Assembly: GCF_024320785.1 (NCBI RefSeq)
Contig: NZ_JANDBC010000001.1
Location: 578,617 to 642,616 of the forward strand
DNA length: 64,000 bases
Direction: 5' to 3'
Source: Gracilimonas sediminicola
GTDB taxonomy: Bacteria > Bacteroidota > Rhodothermia > Balneolales > Balneolaceae
Position numbers and translations under genes: made by a program. The notes under the pieces are model-generated. The model was not told the origin of the DNA and searched no databases. It worked only from the letters and a program-made list of their open reading frames with translations. Of the stretch, positions 1-8,541 are shown piece after piece (position 1 is the stretch's first letter; each line of letters opens with the position of its first letter).

Positions 1-1
1 T

Positions 2-322
2 ATCGAACTTCAGATAGGTTTTCGTAATGACACATCTTATGTAAAACCTGTTATTGAATCTTATCAAGTAAGAATTTCTGAAACTCCGATCCATCACTCT
101 GATTATGCTACTGATCCAGACACAACTTTTTTTAAAGCATATTCAGGTGGTTTTTCCCCTCCTTCCGAAGAAGTTTTAATTACGGGACTGAATGAATCAA
201 AACTTTACTTAACAGAGCTTTTCGGGGTTCGTGGAGCGTACCATACTCATAAAACCTGGGGAACCCTTTACTTTGACTCTACTTCAACAGGAACCTGGAG
301 ACTAAATACAGACCCATGGTAA
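2..322 (+). CDS. C-terminal part of an unknown protein (5' end outside window)
   Basis: An open frame runs in from the left edge for 106 codons and ends with TAA at 320-322. The visible peptide is rich in Thr, Ser, Tyr and Gly and ends ...STGTWRLNTDPW. No family is recognised. It may be the tail of an extracellular beta-rich protein, which would fit the envelope genes that follow. The next gene's ATG (316) lies inside its last codons (overlap ATGGTAA), so the two are probably translationally coupled and cotranscribed. The start, length and any signal peptide cannot be seen. Confidence 0.7.
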   Translation: MELQIGFRNDTSYVKPVIESYQVRISETPIHHSDYATDPDTTFFKAYSGGFSPPSEEVLITGLNESKLYLTELFGVRGAYHTHKTWGTLYFDSTSTGTWRLNTDPW

Positions 323-1293
323 AATATCTTTTTATATTCCTCTTATTCCCTTCAACTACCTTATTAGCTCAAGAACAATCCGGTTTTATAAAATTCGAAT
401 TCAATACCGATTCAGCCTACGTAATACCCGGAAATGATCTTTTAGATGCTGTTAAGATTGCCTCAGGAGACACTTTAAAATTTAGGTCTGGTATTCATCT
501 GATATCTTTACAAACCCACTTTGATAAAAGCGAAACCTCTTATATACAGGTGTTAACTGACTCTACAGTGACCTATTCTCATAGATTTAATGACAGAAAT
601 TTTGGGACTGCAATCCTTACTAATAATGTAGCTGCGCGGCATTATTATGATGCTAACGTTATTGTTCTTACTGACGAGGATTCGGACATCTATTACAATG
701 GTAAATATCAGGGAACCGGTTTCGCAAAGTTTAACACCAATCAAGAAATTGGAGACCTTGAAATTGAAAATCCGGATTTTGGGAATACGAAAAGACGATT
801 AAACATACCTGAACCAAGACTGACGTTTATTGCCGACAAATTAAGGCCAGACAAATCGCAATCCAGAATCTACTCTGTATTTCCGGGTCTAAGTCAATTT
901 TACAAAAAACAGCATTTCAAAGCCCTTCTGTTTGGGGCTTCCACTGCAGCCTTATTTACTTATGCCGGTCTGAAATCCTCCGATTACCAAAGAGAACTGG
1001 ATCTTTTCCATGAATATCAGGAAAAGTATAACAATGCCAATTCTGAACAGGAAGCTTTGCGTTTAGGTGATTTAGCTGAACGCCAGAAATCTGAAGTTCA
1101 GCGAATAGACAACCAGCGCCGGGGGTTATTACTGGCAGGAATTCTAATCTATGGATATAACATCTACGATGCTTTTACAAGCAAGCCTGCTGGCGGTTAC
1201 AGGAAGAAGCAAAAAGATTTACAGTTTTACCTATCCCAGAAAGAGATTACAGGAAGTGTAGGAACCGTTGGAACATTAAGATATAATTTCTAA
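316..1293 (+). CDS. Secreted PEGA-like / DUF5683-like protein with two C-terminal membrane segments
   Basis: 325 aa. Residues 1-18 form a signal peptide (hydrophobic core, TTLLA|QE). Residues about 23-150 hold two stretches with the pattern of PEGA-type beta domains, including 'DIYYNGKYQGTGFAKF'. From about residue 183, 'SVFPGLSQFYKKQHFKALL' followed by a hydrophobic segment (204-219), a charged helical hairpin (220-268) and a second hydrophobic segment (270-287) resembles the DUF5683 family of Bacteroidota envelope proteins. The function is unknown. It overlaps the upstream partial gene by 7 bases and sits 2 bases before the lipoprotein gene at 1296, so this is one operon. The family assignment is from pattern memory and is moderately certain. 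Confidence 0.6.
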   Translation: MVKYLFIFLLFPSTTLLAQEQSGFIKFEFNTDSAYVIPGNDLLDAVKIASGDTLKFRSGIHLISLQTHFDKSETSYIQVLTDSTVTYSHRFNDRNFGTAILTNNVAARHYYDANVIVLTDEDSDIYYNGKYQGTGFAKFNTNQEIGDLEIENPDFGNTKRRLNIPEPRLTFIADKLRPDKSQSRIYSVFPGLSQFYKKQHFKALLFGASTAALFTYAGLKSSDYQRELDLFHEYQEKYNNANSEQEALRLGDLAERQKSEVQRIDNQRRGLLLAGILIYGYNIYDAFTSKPAGGYRKKQKDLQFYLSQKEITGSVGTVGTLRYNF

Positions 1294-1295
1294 TC

Positions 1296-3518
1296 ATGAA
1301 GAAGTATATACTCTTTATTCTGTTCTTTATTTTTGGATTACTGCTTTCAAACTGTAGTACAGGGCCTGATTTTGAGCGAGAAAACTCCAGAGACCCCGCT
1401 GCAGGGAACTTTCAACCCAACATGCATTCTCTACAAGTTGAGTTAAATAATGATAAAACTGTTACTCTGAACTGGAAAGATGGGTCCGGTTTTGAAGACG
1501 GGATAATTATTGCAAAAAGTCTTGGAGAGAATGGCTTATTTACAATTTTAGACACTCTTTCTGCAAATAGTGTCAGTTATACGGACAACTCAAAATTGCT
1601 AGACCTAAATACAACTTACTTTATAGGAGGATTTAAAAATGGCACTACTCCAATCGATTCTTCCCGATTTCTTTCAAGAAGGTTAGATTTTGGTGAAATG
1701 CAGGAGATAAATTACACCTCGATAGGAAATGAAATTACTCTAAACTGGAGCTCTTCTTTGACTTATGCAGATAAATTTGTGATAACAGGAAGTGAAGATG
1801 GCACTTTATCAACTATCATTGATACCGTAGACGGAAATAAATCAGATTTAACTTTTCTGGTTGATTATGAATCCTATTCAATGGACCTCAAAGTATCTGC
1901 ATTATTGCTTAACCATGAAGATGAGCTGGTTATAATTGATCAAAAGACAAAGGCACGCGCAGCCTTTAACCTTCCAACCTTTTCTGGATTAACTTTAGTG
2001 AATGAAGCAATCATCAATCTGTCAATTACTGACCATTCCAGCTTTGATGATGAATTTATTGTTTATGAAAGAACAAGATCAGCTTGGCATCAGCCCTATT
2101 CTGAATTCATTCCCATAGATACGGTAGCTTCAAGTGGAAATATCTTTATAACTAAGAATGAGAATAACGATCGAGAGTATGCAATTGCAGCAATTTATCA
2201 GAATAAAAAATCGGGATTGTCTGAGCCAATAGAATTAGACTTTATATCAGCACCTCCCTATATCGGAGAGAATGTTTTTACCTCGGTATCACCCACCTCT
2301 GTGAAATTAACCTGGATAGATGGCAATTCCGAAGCTGGACGGCCCTCTACATATCAATTTGAACTCTATCTTTACAATTCTGAGACCGATGAATTACTTC
2401 GACAAATCAATATCCCACCAAGTGAGACGGAGTATACCATTGACAATCTTAATCCCTCGATTAAGTATGAGTTTGTTCTCAAGACTTATAACTCCCGGAC
2501 TCCAGATCCAATATCTTTTTCAGTCGAAACTTCCTTAGAAGAGGTTGACGCTTTTTTTATGGCTCGAAATGATGGTATTGATGATGCTAAAATATTGGCG
2601 AATCAGGAATTAATTGTTTACAGCCCCAATCAATACGGGGCATCCGGTTTAAAAGTATTTGACCTTAATACAAATTCCTATCAAACCATTTATGATACTG
2701 GTGAAGACCAAAGTGAATATGAAGGTAAATTCATTGAAGATTTTTCTATTACTGAAAACTTAGAACTTATTGCAACTAATAGGACTGTTACAAATGAATA
2801 TACTGGAGAAAAAAATTCTTTCATTTATGTGATGGACAAAAGTTCTGGAACACCAGTTTACTTTAAAAAACAACTATCTCGCAATAGTAACGAAGACATT
2901 TATCTTGCTGGATTTATTTCTGAGACTGAATTAATCTATATTTATAATGATTCATACTCAGAAGGCAAACTTAAAGTGCATAAATGGAACTTCTACACAA
3001 ATGAAACTGAAAAGATATTTGAGAGGCACCGATTAGAATATTCTTCTTCATACATAGATAATGATAAAATCTTGATCGGAGCTGCATATGCTGGTATAGG
3101 TTTGTTGGTATTGAGTAAGGATGGGGCTGTTATTCATGATATTCCAGAACCTTATTTTGGTGAAACGGTATTACAAATTGACCCATCAAGTGTGCCAAAT
3201 AGTTATAACTTGAATATAAGTGAGACACTTTATAGATATAATATTTCAACGAATACAACTGAAAGATTTGAAGATCTAAATTACATAGATTCTTTCATGG
3301 AAGTTTCACAGCACAATTTAATTTTAAGCAACCGAGGGTATTATTTAAATTTTACAGACCTCAACACTGGTTCACGAATCTATAGCCTTTATGACCCCGA
3401 AAGGAATTTTTCATTTCAAAATGGGGCATTCCTTCCAAATAGAAATCAGGTTCTTCTTCAATTTGGAGAAAGAATTAAAATCTTTGATGTTAAAGTTGAT
3501 TGGGTAACAACTAATTAG
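1296..3518 (+). CDS. Large lipoprotein with fibronectin type III repeats
   Basis: 740 aa. Residues 1-19 are a lipoprotein signal peptide ending in the lipobox LLSN-C20, so the mature protein should be lipid-anchored. Residues about 40-420 contain repeated FnIII-like units; the clearest is near 320-410 ('VSPTSVKLTWIDG', then 'YTIDNLNPSIKYEFVLKTYN'). Residues about 420-740 are beta-rich without a clear family and read like a divergent propeller ('LKVFDLNTNSYQTIYDTGED', 'LKVHKWNFYTNETEKIFE'). It is third in the operon with the two preceding genes. A role in surface binding or display is plausible, but no enzymatic motif is visible. Confidence 0.6.
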   Translation: MKKYILFILFFIFGLLLSNCSTGPDFERENSRDPAAGNFQPNMHSLQVELNNDKTVTLNWKDGSGFEDGIIIAKSLGENGLFTILDTLSANSVSYTDNSKLLDLNTTYFIGGFKNGTTPIDSSRFLSRRLDFGEMQEINYTSIGNEITLNWSSSLTYADKFVITGSEDGTLSTIIDTVDGNKSDLTFLVDYESYSMDLKVSALLLNHEDELVIIDQKTKARAAFNLPTFSGLTLVNEAIINLSITDHSSFDDEFIVYERTRSAWHQPYSEFIPIDTVASSGNIFITKNENNDREYAIAAIYQNKKSGLSEPIELDFISAPPYIGENVFTSVSPTSVKLTWIDGNSEAGRPSTYQFELYLYNSETDELLRQINIPPSETEYTIDNLNPSIKYEFVLKTYNSRTPDPISFSVETSLEEVDAFFMARNDGIDDAKILANQELIVYSPNQYGASGLKVFDLNTNSYQTIYDTGEDQSEYEGKFIEDFSITENLELIATNRTVTNEYTGEKNSFIYVMDKSSGTPVYFKKQLSRNSNEDIYLAGFISETELIYIYNDSYSEGKLKVHKWNFYTNETEKIFERHRLEYSSSYIDNDKILIGAAYAGIGLLVLSKDGAVIHDIPEPYFGETVLQIDPSSVPNSYNLNISETLYRYNISTNTTERFEDLNYIDSFMEVSQHNLILSNRGYYLNFTDLNTGSRIYSLYDPERNFSFQNGAFLPNRNQVLLQFGERIKIFDVKVDWVTTN

Positions 3519-3562
3519 AATTGTTGCTGAGAAACCTACTTGCATGTATTAGGATCAGCCCT

Positions 3563-4615
3563 TTAAACTAGGCTTTTCACTACATCCACCCCATCCGGTT
3601 TCCACCAAAGGTTGGGGCGTTGGGCCTTTGCCAACTTCTCCGTCTCTATCCCGGCTATTTCTTTTCCAAAAGTATAAACCGACTGCACCTTCTTTCCGAA
3701 TTGAGTTTTTAACTCTCTGACTTTCTCCTCTCCTCCTTCTACCCAGTTTACCGTAAAGTCGGTGTCCGGCAGCTCCTCTGATTCCTGGATCAGGAAGTCC
3801 TCCAGCCAAAGCTGACTTCTTTGCACGGCTGCGTTATAGGCATATTGATACTGTAAATCCGGAGCGGGTCTTTGATGTTGAGGGTTCAATTCCCAAAATT
3901 CTCTAATAGCTTTTTTAAGTTCTTCTTTGACCTTCTTCAGTCCAAAATTGGCAACCACTACAGCTACCGACCGACAGCCTTTCCCGCCGTATCTCAGCAT
4001 TGCTTCAATCAACTCTTTTTTTGTCTCTTCATTCCAGTCCTCCAGGTAAGCGATGGAGAATTTGGCCGTCCGGATGATATACTCTGCATTCTCTTTTGCT
4101 ACCTTCAGCTCCAGGATCTTTTCTTTTACTTCAGAAACGGATTCTTCAGATCCGGCAAATACAACGTTATCGGCTCTCAAGTCTTTAGAATCATTCAAAT
4201 CGGTGGAAAACCGAATTTGCTGATCCAGACCTGCTTTTTTCACTTCTTTTAAAAATGATGAAAGCAGATAAGGGTCTTTTCGGGAGAGTTTACCGTGATA
4301 ATCTGCGCCGGATAAGAGGGCTCCCAATGCAGTTTGAAAGCCTACCAACGGCAAATTACCGGCATGCAGGCACAGTACTTTTGTTCCCTGTGCGTTTTGG
4401 GCATTGTTTAGGCCGGAGCGTTTTACCCATTCCTCAATTTCATTGTTACCTATATTCTCTCTTAAAACCGAGAGCTGAAAATCGATGTCTTTTTGACTGA
4501 AGTGTCCTTCATCCACCGTTTTCCGAATTGCTTCCTGCAAAGATTTATTTTCAGGATCCAGCCATTCCTCTGTCACTTTTCTGATGCGATCGATATGTTT
4601 ATCAAACCATCTCAA
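3563..4615 (-). CDS. LuxC-like acyl-CoA (fatty acyl) reductase
   Basis: 350 aa, similar to the LuxC branch of the aldehyde-dehydrogenase superfamily, which reduces activated fatty acids to aldehydes with NADPH. Support comes from 'LCLHAGNLPLVGFQTALGAL' at 81-100, the Ser/Lys-rich segment 'GADYHGKLSRKDPYLL' at 103-118, and 'GGKGCRSVAVV' at 210-220, whose Cys214 sits where the acyl-thioester cysteine is expected. It is shorter than Vibrio LuxC (about 480 aa), as is usual for Bacteroidota homologues. Its start overlaps the end of the LuxE-like gene by 4 bases, so the pair is coupled. No luxAB luciferase is adjacent, so light production is not implied. Confidence 0.75.
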   Translation of the reverse strand: MRWFDKHIDRIRKVTEEWLDPENKSLQEAIRKTVDEGHFSQKDIDFQLSVLRENIGNNEIEEWVKRSGLNNAQNAQGTKVLCLHAGNLPLVGFQTALGALLSGADYHGKLSRKDPYLLSSFLKEVKKAGLDQQIRFSTDLNDSKDLRADNVVFAGSEESVSEVKEKILELKVAKENAEYIIRTAKFSIAYLEDWNEETKKELIEAMLRYGGKGCRSVAVVVANFGLKKVKEELKKAIREFWELNPQHQRPAPDLQYQYAYNAAVQRSQLWLEDFLIQESEELPDTDFTVNWVEGGEEKVRELKTQFGKKVQSVYTFGKEIAGIETEKLAKAQRPNLWWKPDGVDVVKSLV

Positions 4616-5607
4616 TCCTGATCGATTAAGAAATTACATCCGCGCAGGTTGTCCGGGTTCCATCGCCCCAATACCTGGAATTTTCCATCAGCCCGCTGGA
4701 GGCCTTTATCGCCGGTTAAAATAAAGGAACAGGAATACAGGTTGGCCAGGTCAATCACTCCGATTAATCCCTCCTCCCCATACTCTGCTTCTTCCATGGG
4801 ATTCTTCGGGTTTCGGATACTCACATTCATCCACGGAACACACTCAAACCACTCTTCTTCCTGGCTGTAAGCCTGACTTAACAACTCAGCCATCCCATAT
4901 TCGGAGTGAACCTGCGACTTGGGTAAGCCAAAGCCTTTCGCCAATTGATCATGCAATTCAGTCTTTGTAATCTCCCGCCGGTGCGTCTTCATTCCGCCCG
5001 TTTCCAGAATTACAGCATCTTCCGGCAACCGGATCTTCCCCTTATCCAAAATATCCAGCAGCCCAAAAGCGGCTCCGAACAGCATCAGTTTCTTTCCGGA
5101 ATTTTGAACCTTTTTTAACTCGGCTTTATTTATCGGCTGGCCAAGATCCATAAATCTGCTCAAGCCTGATTCTTCCCGCTCCATAAGTGCGTTCAGCATC
5201 CAGATCAATGAAGAGTCAGGGTTCTCGATATAGCCCGGCGTGTACGCCCAAATCACGTAATCGTCCAGTTCATAGAAATGCTTCATCCCCCTGATAATCG
5301 ACTGGTGGTATAACTCCGGGTCGGGAACAACATGCCTGCTTCGACTCATTCCTGACGTGCCACTGCTTTGAAATTCTAAATTTTGGATTTTGAATTTTGA
5401 ATTTTCAGGAGCAGTGAGCACTTCGGTGTCTTTGAAGGCCTGAATAGGTAACAGGGGAATTTCGCTAAGCGAAGTTGCTTCACCGATTTCTAAAGCCTTG
5501 CAAAAGCGTTGGTAAACCGGGTTATTGTTTCGCTGAAACTCGAAGACCTGAACGGCCTTTTTTTCTAAAGATGTTCCAGCATCAAAAATTTCTTCCGGGG
5601 TAATCAT
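4612..5607 (-). CDS. LuxE-like acyl-protein synthetase / acyltransferase
   Basis: 331 aa, a member of the LuxE/PaaK-type adenylate-forming enzymes that activate a fatty acid with ATP and hand the acyl group to a partner reductase. The phosphate-binding loop SSGTSG is at 81-86, and 'ILETGGMKTHRREIT' and 'QVHSEYGMAELLSQAY' are typical downstream motifs. It is directly upstream of, and 4 bases overlapping with, the LuxC-like reductase, which is the natural partner. Just before the P-loop, residues about 68-79 (ENSKFKIQNLEF) are encoded by a simple TTTTGAATTTTGAA-type repeat and look like an in-frame insertion. The stop and start of successive genes touch, so this ends a long minus-strand operon. 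Confidence 0.75.
   Translation of the reverse strand: MITPEEIFDAGTSLEKKAVQVFEFQRNNNPVYQRFCKALEIGEATSLSEIPLLPIQAFKDTEVLTAPENSKFKIQNLEFQSSGTSGMSRSRHVVPDPELYHQSIIRGMKHFYELDDYVIWAYTPGYIENPDSSLIWMLNALMEREESGLSRFMDLGQPINKAELKKVQNSGKKLMLFGAAFGLLDILDKGKIRLPEDAVILETGGMKTHRREITKTELHDQLAKGFGLPKSQVHSEYGMAELLSQAYSQEEEWFECVPWMNVSIRNPKNPMEEAEYGEEGLIGVIDLANLYSCSFILTGDKGLQRADGKFQVLGRWNPDNLRGCNFLIDQD
5371..5406. repeat. Simple-word repeat inside the LuxE-like gene
   Basis: About 36 bases built from AAATTC/TTTTGGA/TTTTGAA units lie in frame inside the LuxE-like coding sequence just upstream of its SSGTSG loop. The base composition is sharply more AT-rich than the flanks. It resembles the other simple-word repeats in this window (near 6448, 49769 and 61324) in style, not in exact sequence. 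Confidence 0.5.
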
Positions 5608-6530
5608 TATTCGGAACTTGGGATTTTGTACAAGTTACCTGAGCTTAGAATGAATATCATTCCATCCACCACCTGCATATCTGTGGCTTTCAAATCAGTA
5701 GATAGATTTATGTTTCTTGTCTGCCTTGACCGGTTTTCAAACTCAACCCGATCTGAAAAAGCTCTCCAGATTCCACCTTCGGTGGCAAACAGGGCTTGAA
5801 CTCCATTGGCAGTAAAGAACCCTTCATAATTGCCATTCAAGGATAACCGATGAATCGTTTCTGATTCTTTGTCGAGAATCAAAATTTCCCGGGAGGTCAC
5901 GTTCATTTCATCTACAGATTTCACTTCTGACGGGATTCGGAATTCGTCGAGTAAGTTGGAATCCAGGTCAAAACGGCGAATGTAGTTTTCTGCTTCATCC
6001 ACAAAAAAGACTTCCCCCAGTCCGTTTACGGCTACCTGAGTGGGGTTATACGGGCGGTTAGTTCCAAATGCATCACTGGCAGAGATACTGCTCAGATACT
6101 GTCCGCGACGGTCAAAAACCTGTACACGACGATTGTTGAAGTCTGTGACAAAAATTTTTAATCCGTTGGTGGCATCCACATCCACCGGCTTGCTGAACTG
6201 GTAATTTCCCCCCCCTTTCCCCCCGATGGTGTCCACTAACTTTCCGGAATGATCCAGTTTCAGCACCCTGTCTTTACCCTGTTCAACTACATATACCGAG
6301 TTCTGGGTGACGTATAATCCCGTCGCATTGTCTAATCCCGAATGCAGAGTTTGAAGAGATTGGCCGCTTGTATTGGGAATGATTAGAATAGAGAACAGAA
6401 AGGAGCAGCAAACCCGAATGATTACCGGAAGTAAACCAACTTCATCATTCAATGTTCGGTGTTCAATATTCAATGTTCTAATGCTTAAGGCCTTTCGCCC
6501 CAATATCGCTCCGGTAATAGGCTTTGTCAA
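5607..6530 (-). CDS. Secreted NHL-type six-bladed propeller protein; start uncertain
   Basis: Up to 307 aa. The body has repeated beta-propeller units, for example 'GKGGGNYQFSKPVDVD' and 'NNRRVQVFDRRGQYLSSIS', typical of NHL/SMP-30-like exported proteins that bind ligands or act as scaffolds. A hydrophobic segment at residues 33-56 (VIIRVCCSFLFSILII ... SGQ) is a signal peptide. The ATG at 6530 would place 32 odd residues before it and overlap purD by 53 bases. TTG codons at 6473 or 6452 are alternatives, but both lie inside a repeat (6448-6478), so the native start may have been altered by repeat insertion. The stop overlaps the LuxE-like start by one base. The ligand is unknown. Confidence 0.6.
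   Translation of the reverse strand: MTKPITGAILGRKALSIRTLNIEHRTLNDEVGLLPVIIRVCCSFLFSILIIPNTSGQSLQTLHSGLDNATGLYVTQNSVYVVEQGKDRVLKLDHSGKLVDTIGGKGGGNYQFSKPVDVDATNGLKIFVTDFNNRRVQVFDRRGQYLSSISASDAFGTNRPYNPTQVAVNGLGEVFFVDEAENYIRRFDLDSNLLDEFRIPSEVKSVDEMNVTSREILILDKESETIHRLSLNGNYEGFFTANGVQALFATEGGIWRAFSDRVEFENRSRQTRNINLSTDLKATDMQVVDGMIFILSSGNLYKIPSSE
6448..6478. repeat. Simple-word repeat at the purD stop codon
   Basis: TTCAATGTTC, GGTGTTCAATA and TTCAATGTTC form three near-copies in tandem, immediately abutting the purD stop codon (complement of 6478-6480). It also forms the putative 5' end of the NHL-type gene. The GAACATTGAA words resemble those at 61324-61410 (GAACATCGAAC). Confidence 0.55.
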
Positions 6531-7755
6531 AAGCTATTTTTTCTACTTCGGCGTAGGTGTTATCAATAGCCGTTTGCAGATCTTTTCCGGAGCCGACAAC
6601 ATTAAGCACCCGTCCGCCATTGGTAAGAATTTGATTCCCTTCTTTTTTGGTGCCTGCGTGAAATAGAATGGCATCCTTAACATCATCCAGGCCGGTAATC
6701 ACCTTTCCTTTTTCATATGATTCCGGATACCCGCCTGATGCTAATACCACGCAGCATTTCACTTCATCGTCAAAGTCAATATTCACAGTATCCAGTTTGG
6801 ATTCGGTGCAAGCCACTATGACTTCCAGCATATCGGCTGTTAGCCGGGGGAGTATTACCTGGCATTCCGGATCTCCGAAACGGCAGTTGTACTCAACCAC
6901 TTTGGGGCCTTCTTTGGTAATCATCAACCCGCAGTACAGAATTCCGGCATATGGATTTCCTTCTTCTTTCATCCCCGAAATGGTCGGTTCAATAATCTCT
7001 CGTTCTACGCGGTCCAGAATTCCAGTTGATACCACGGGAGCAGGAGAATACGCACCCATTCCGCCGGTATTCAGCCCGGTATCGCCCTCTCCGATTCGTT
7101 TATGATCCTGGGCGTTACCAATTACCTTGTACGATTCCCCGTCAGATATGGCAAAGACCGAAGCTTCTTCCCCAATCATAAACTCTTCAATTACTAAACG
7201 GCTGGCTGCATCTTTGAGAGAATCACTGGTCTTCAGCTCTTCCAGAACTTCCATAGCCTCGGCTTCAGTTTCAGGGATGAAAACCCCTTTCCCGCCGGCC
7301 AAACCATCAGCTTTTAATACCACCGGATATTTACCCTGTTCTTTGATGTAGTCAGCGGCTTCATCAAAGTTGTTCTGATCAAAAACTTTATACGTGGCTG
7401 TTGGGATGTTGTGCCGCTGCATGAATTCCTTGGCAAATTCCTTACTCCCTTCCAGCATAGCTGCCTGCAATTTCGGACCAAAAACCGGGTGATTCTTTGT
7501 TTCCAGGAAATTGGCAATACCATCCACCAGCGGCTGCTCAGGGCCTACAACGGTGAGGTTGATATCATTGTCCTGAATAAAATCCCAAACCTGATCAAAG
7601 TCACTAATGGAAAGGTTTACGTTCTCTCCCACTTCCGCAGTTCCGGGATTCCCGGGAGCAATGAACAGCTTATTCAGTGAAGAGGATTGAGCGATGGCCC
7701 AAGCCAGTGCATGTTCACGTCCACCGCTTCCCAGTAACAGAACGTTGTATTTCAT
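6478..7755 (-). CDS. purD: Phosphoribosylamine--glycine ligase (GAR synthetase)
   Basis: 425 aa, full length for the family. It catalyses step two of de novo purine synthesis: 5-phosphoribosylamine + glycine + ATP to GAR. The N-terminal 'LLLGSGGREHALAWAI' (5-20), the ATP-grasp core with 'VVLKADGLAGGKGVFI' (146-161), 'GLNTGGMGAYSPAP' and the metal-binding 'VVEYNCRFGDPECQ' all match PurD. It lies 3 bases downstream of tpiA in a minus-strand housekeeping operon. Its end abuts a repeat that also forms the start of the next gene. Confidence 0.96.
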   Translation of the reverse strand: MKYNVLLLGSGGREHALAWAIAQSSSLNKLFIAPGNPGTAEVGENVNLSISDFDQVWDFIQDNDINLTVVGPEQPLVDGIANFLETKNHPVFGPKLQAAMLEGSKEFAKEFMQRHNIPTATYKVFDQNNFDEAADYIKEQGKYPVVLKADGLAGGKGVFIPETEAEAMEVLEELKTSDSLKDAASRLVIEEFMIGEEASVFAISDGESYKVIGNAQDHKRIGEGDTGLNTGGMGAYSPAPVVSTGILDRVEREIIEPTISGMKEEGNPYAGILYCGLMITKEGPKVVEYNCRFGDPECQVILPRLTADMLEVIVACTESKLDTVNIDFDDEVKCCVVLASGGYPESYEKGKVITGLDDVKDAILFHAGTKKEGNQILTNGGRVLNVVGSGKDLQTAIDNTYAEVEKIAFDKAYYRSDIGAKGLKH

Positions 7756-7758
7756 GGC

Positions 7759-8526
7759 TCAGGAAAGTTCTTCGGCAATGGTGATAATTTCAGAAAAGCT
7801 TTCGGCATCGAGGCTAGCACCTCCTATCAGTCCGCCATCCACATCGGGCTGACTTAACAGCTCTTTGGCATTGGCCGGCTTCATGCTGCCACCATACAGA
7901 ATATTGATTCGGTCGGCGGTGTCTTCGCTATACAATCCACCAATTACTTTTCGGATATGCTCGTGCATTTCCTGTGCCTGCTCCGGCGAGGCCGTTTCCC
8001 CTGTTCCAATAGCCCAGATTGGCTCGTATGCAATCACTACATCCAGTATATCTTCTTTTGAAATATCAAAAAGAGCGGCTGTCACCTGGTTTTTAACCAA
8101 ATCGTAATGTTCACCTGATTTTCTCTGATCCAGGCTTTCTCCAACACAAATGATTGGAGCCAATTTATGCTCCAGCGCTTTATGGGATCGTTTGTTCACC
8201 GTTGTATCCGTTTCCCCAAAATACTGACGGCGTTCAGAGTGACCTATAATCACGTAATTGCATCCGCTTTCCGCGATCATGCTTCCACTCACTTCACCGG
8301 TGTAGGCTCCGTTTTCTTCAAAGTGAAGATTCTGCGCTCCTACCTGAATGTCGGTGTCATGAAGGTAATTGACGGCCATCCCGATGGATACAAAAGGCGG
8401 ACAAACCAGTACATCTACATTTTCGTCAACTTCGGCTTTCTTTTCTTTGAGTCCTTCCAGCAGTTCGGCTGCGTCATAAGGACCGCAATTCATTTTCCAG
8501 TTACCGGCTATCAAAAATCTTCGCAT
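7759..8526 (-). CDS. tpiA: Triose-phosphate isomerase
   Basis: 255 aa, the normal size. It interconverts dihydroxyacetone phosphate and glyceraldehyde 3-phosphate in the cytosol. 'RRFLIAGNWKMNCG' at the N-terminus carries the catalytic Asn and Lys, 'IIGHSERRQYFGE' the electrophilic His, and 'VIAYEPIWAIGTGETA' the catalytic Glu and flexible loop 6. 'ILYGGSMKP' is the phosphate-binding end. The gene starts 15 bases after the thioredoxin-fold lipoprotein gene and is followed at 3 bases by purD, so cotranscription is likely. Confidence 0.97.
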   Translation of the reverse strand: MRRFLIAGNWKMNCGPYDAAELLEGLKEKKAEVDENVDVLVCPPFVSIGMAVNYLHDTDIQVGAQNLHFEENGAYTGEVSGSMIAESGCNYVIIGHSERRQYFGETDTTVNKRSHKALEHKLAPIICVGESLDQRKSGEHYDLVKNQVTAALFDISKEDILDVVIAYEPIWAIGTGETASPEQAQEMHEHIRKVIGGLYSEDTADRINILYGGSMKPANAKELLSQPDVDGGLIGGASLDAESFSEIITIAEELS

Positions 8527-8541
8527 GGTGTGAGTGTTTGT

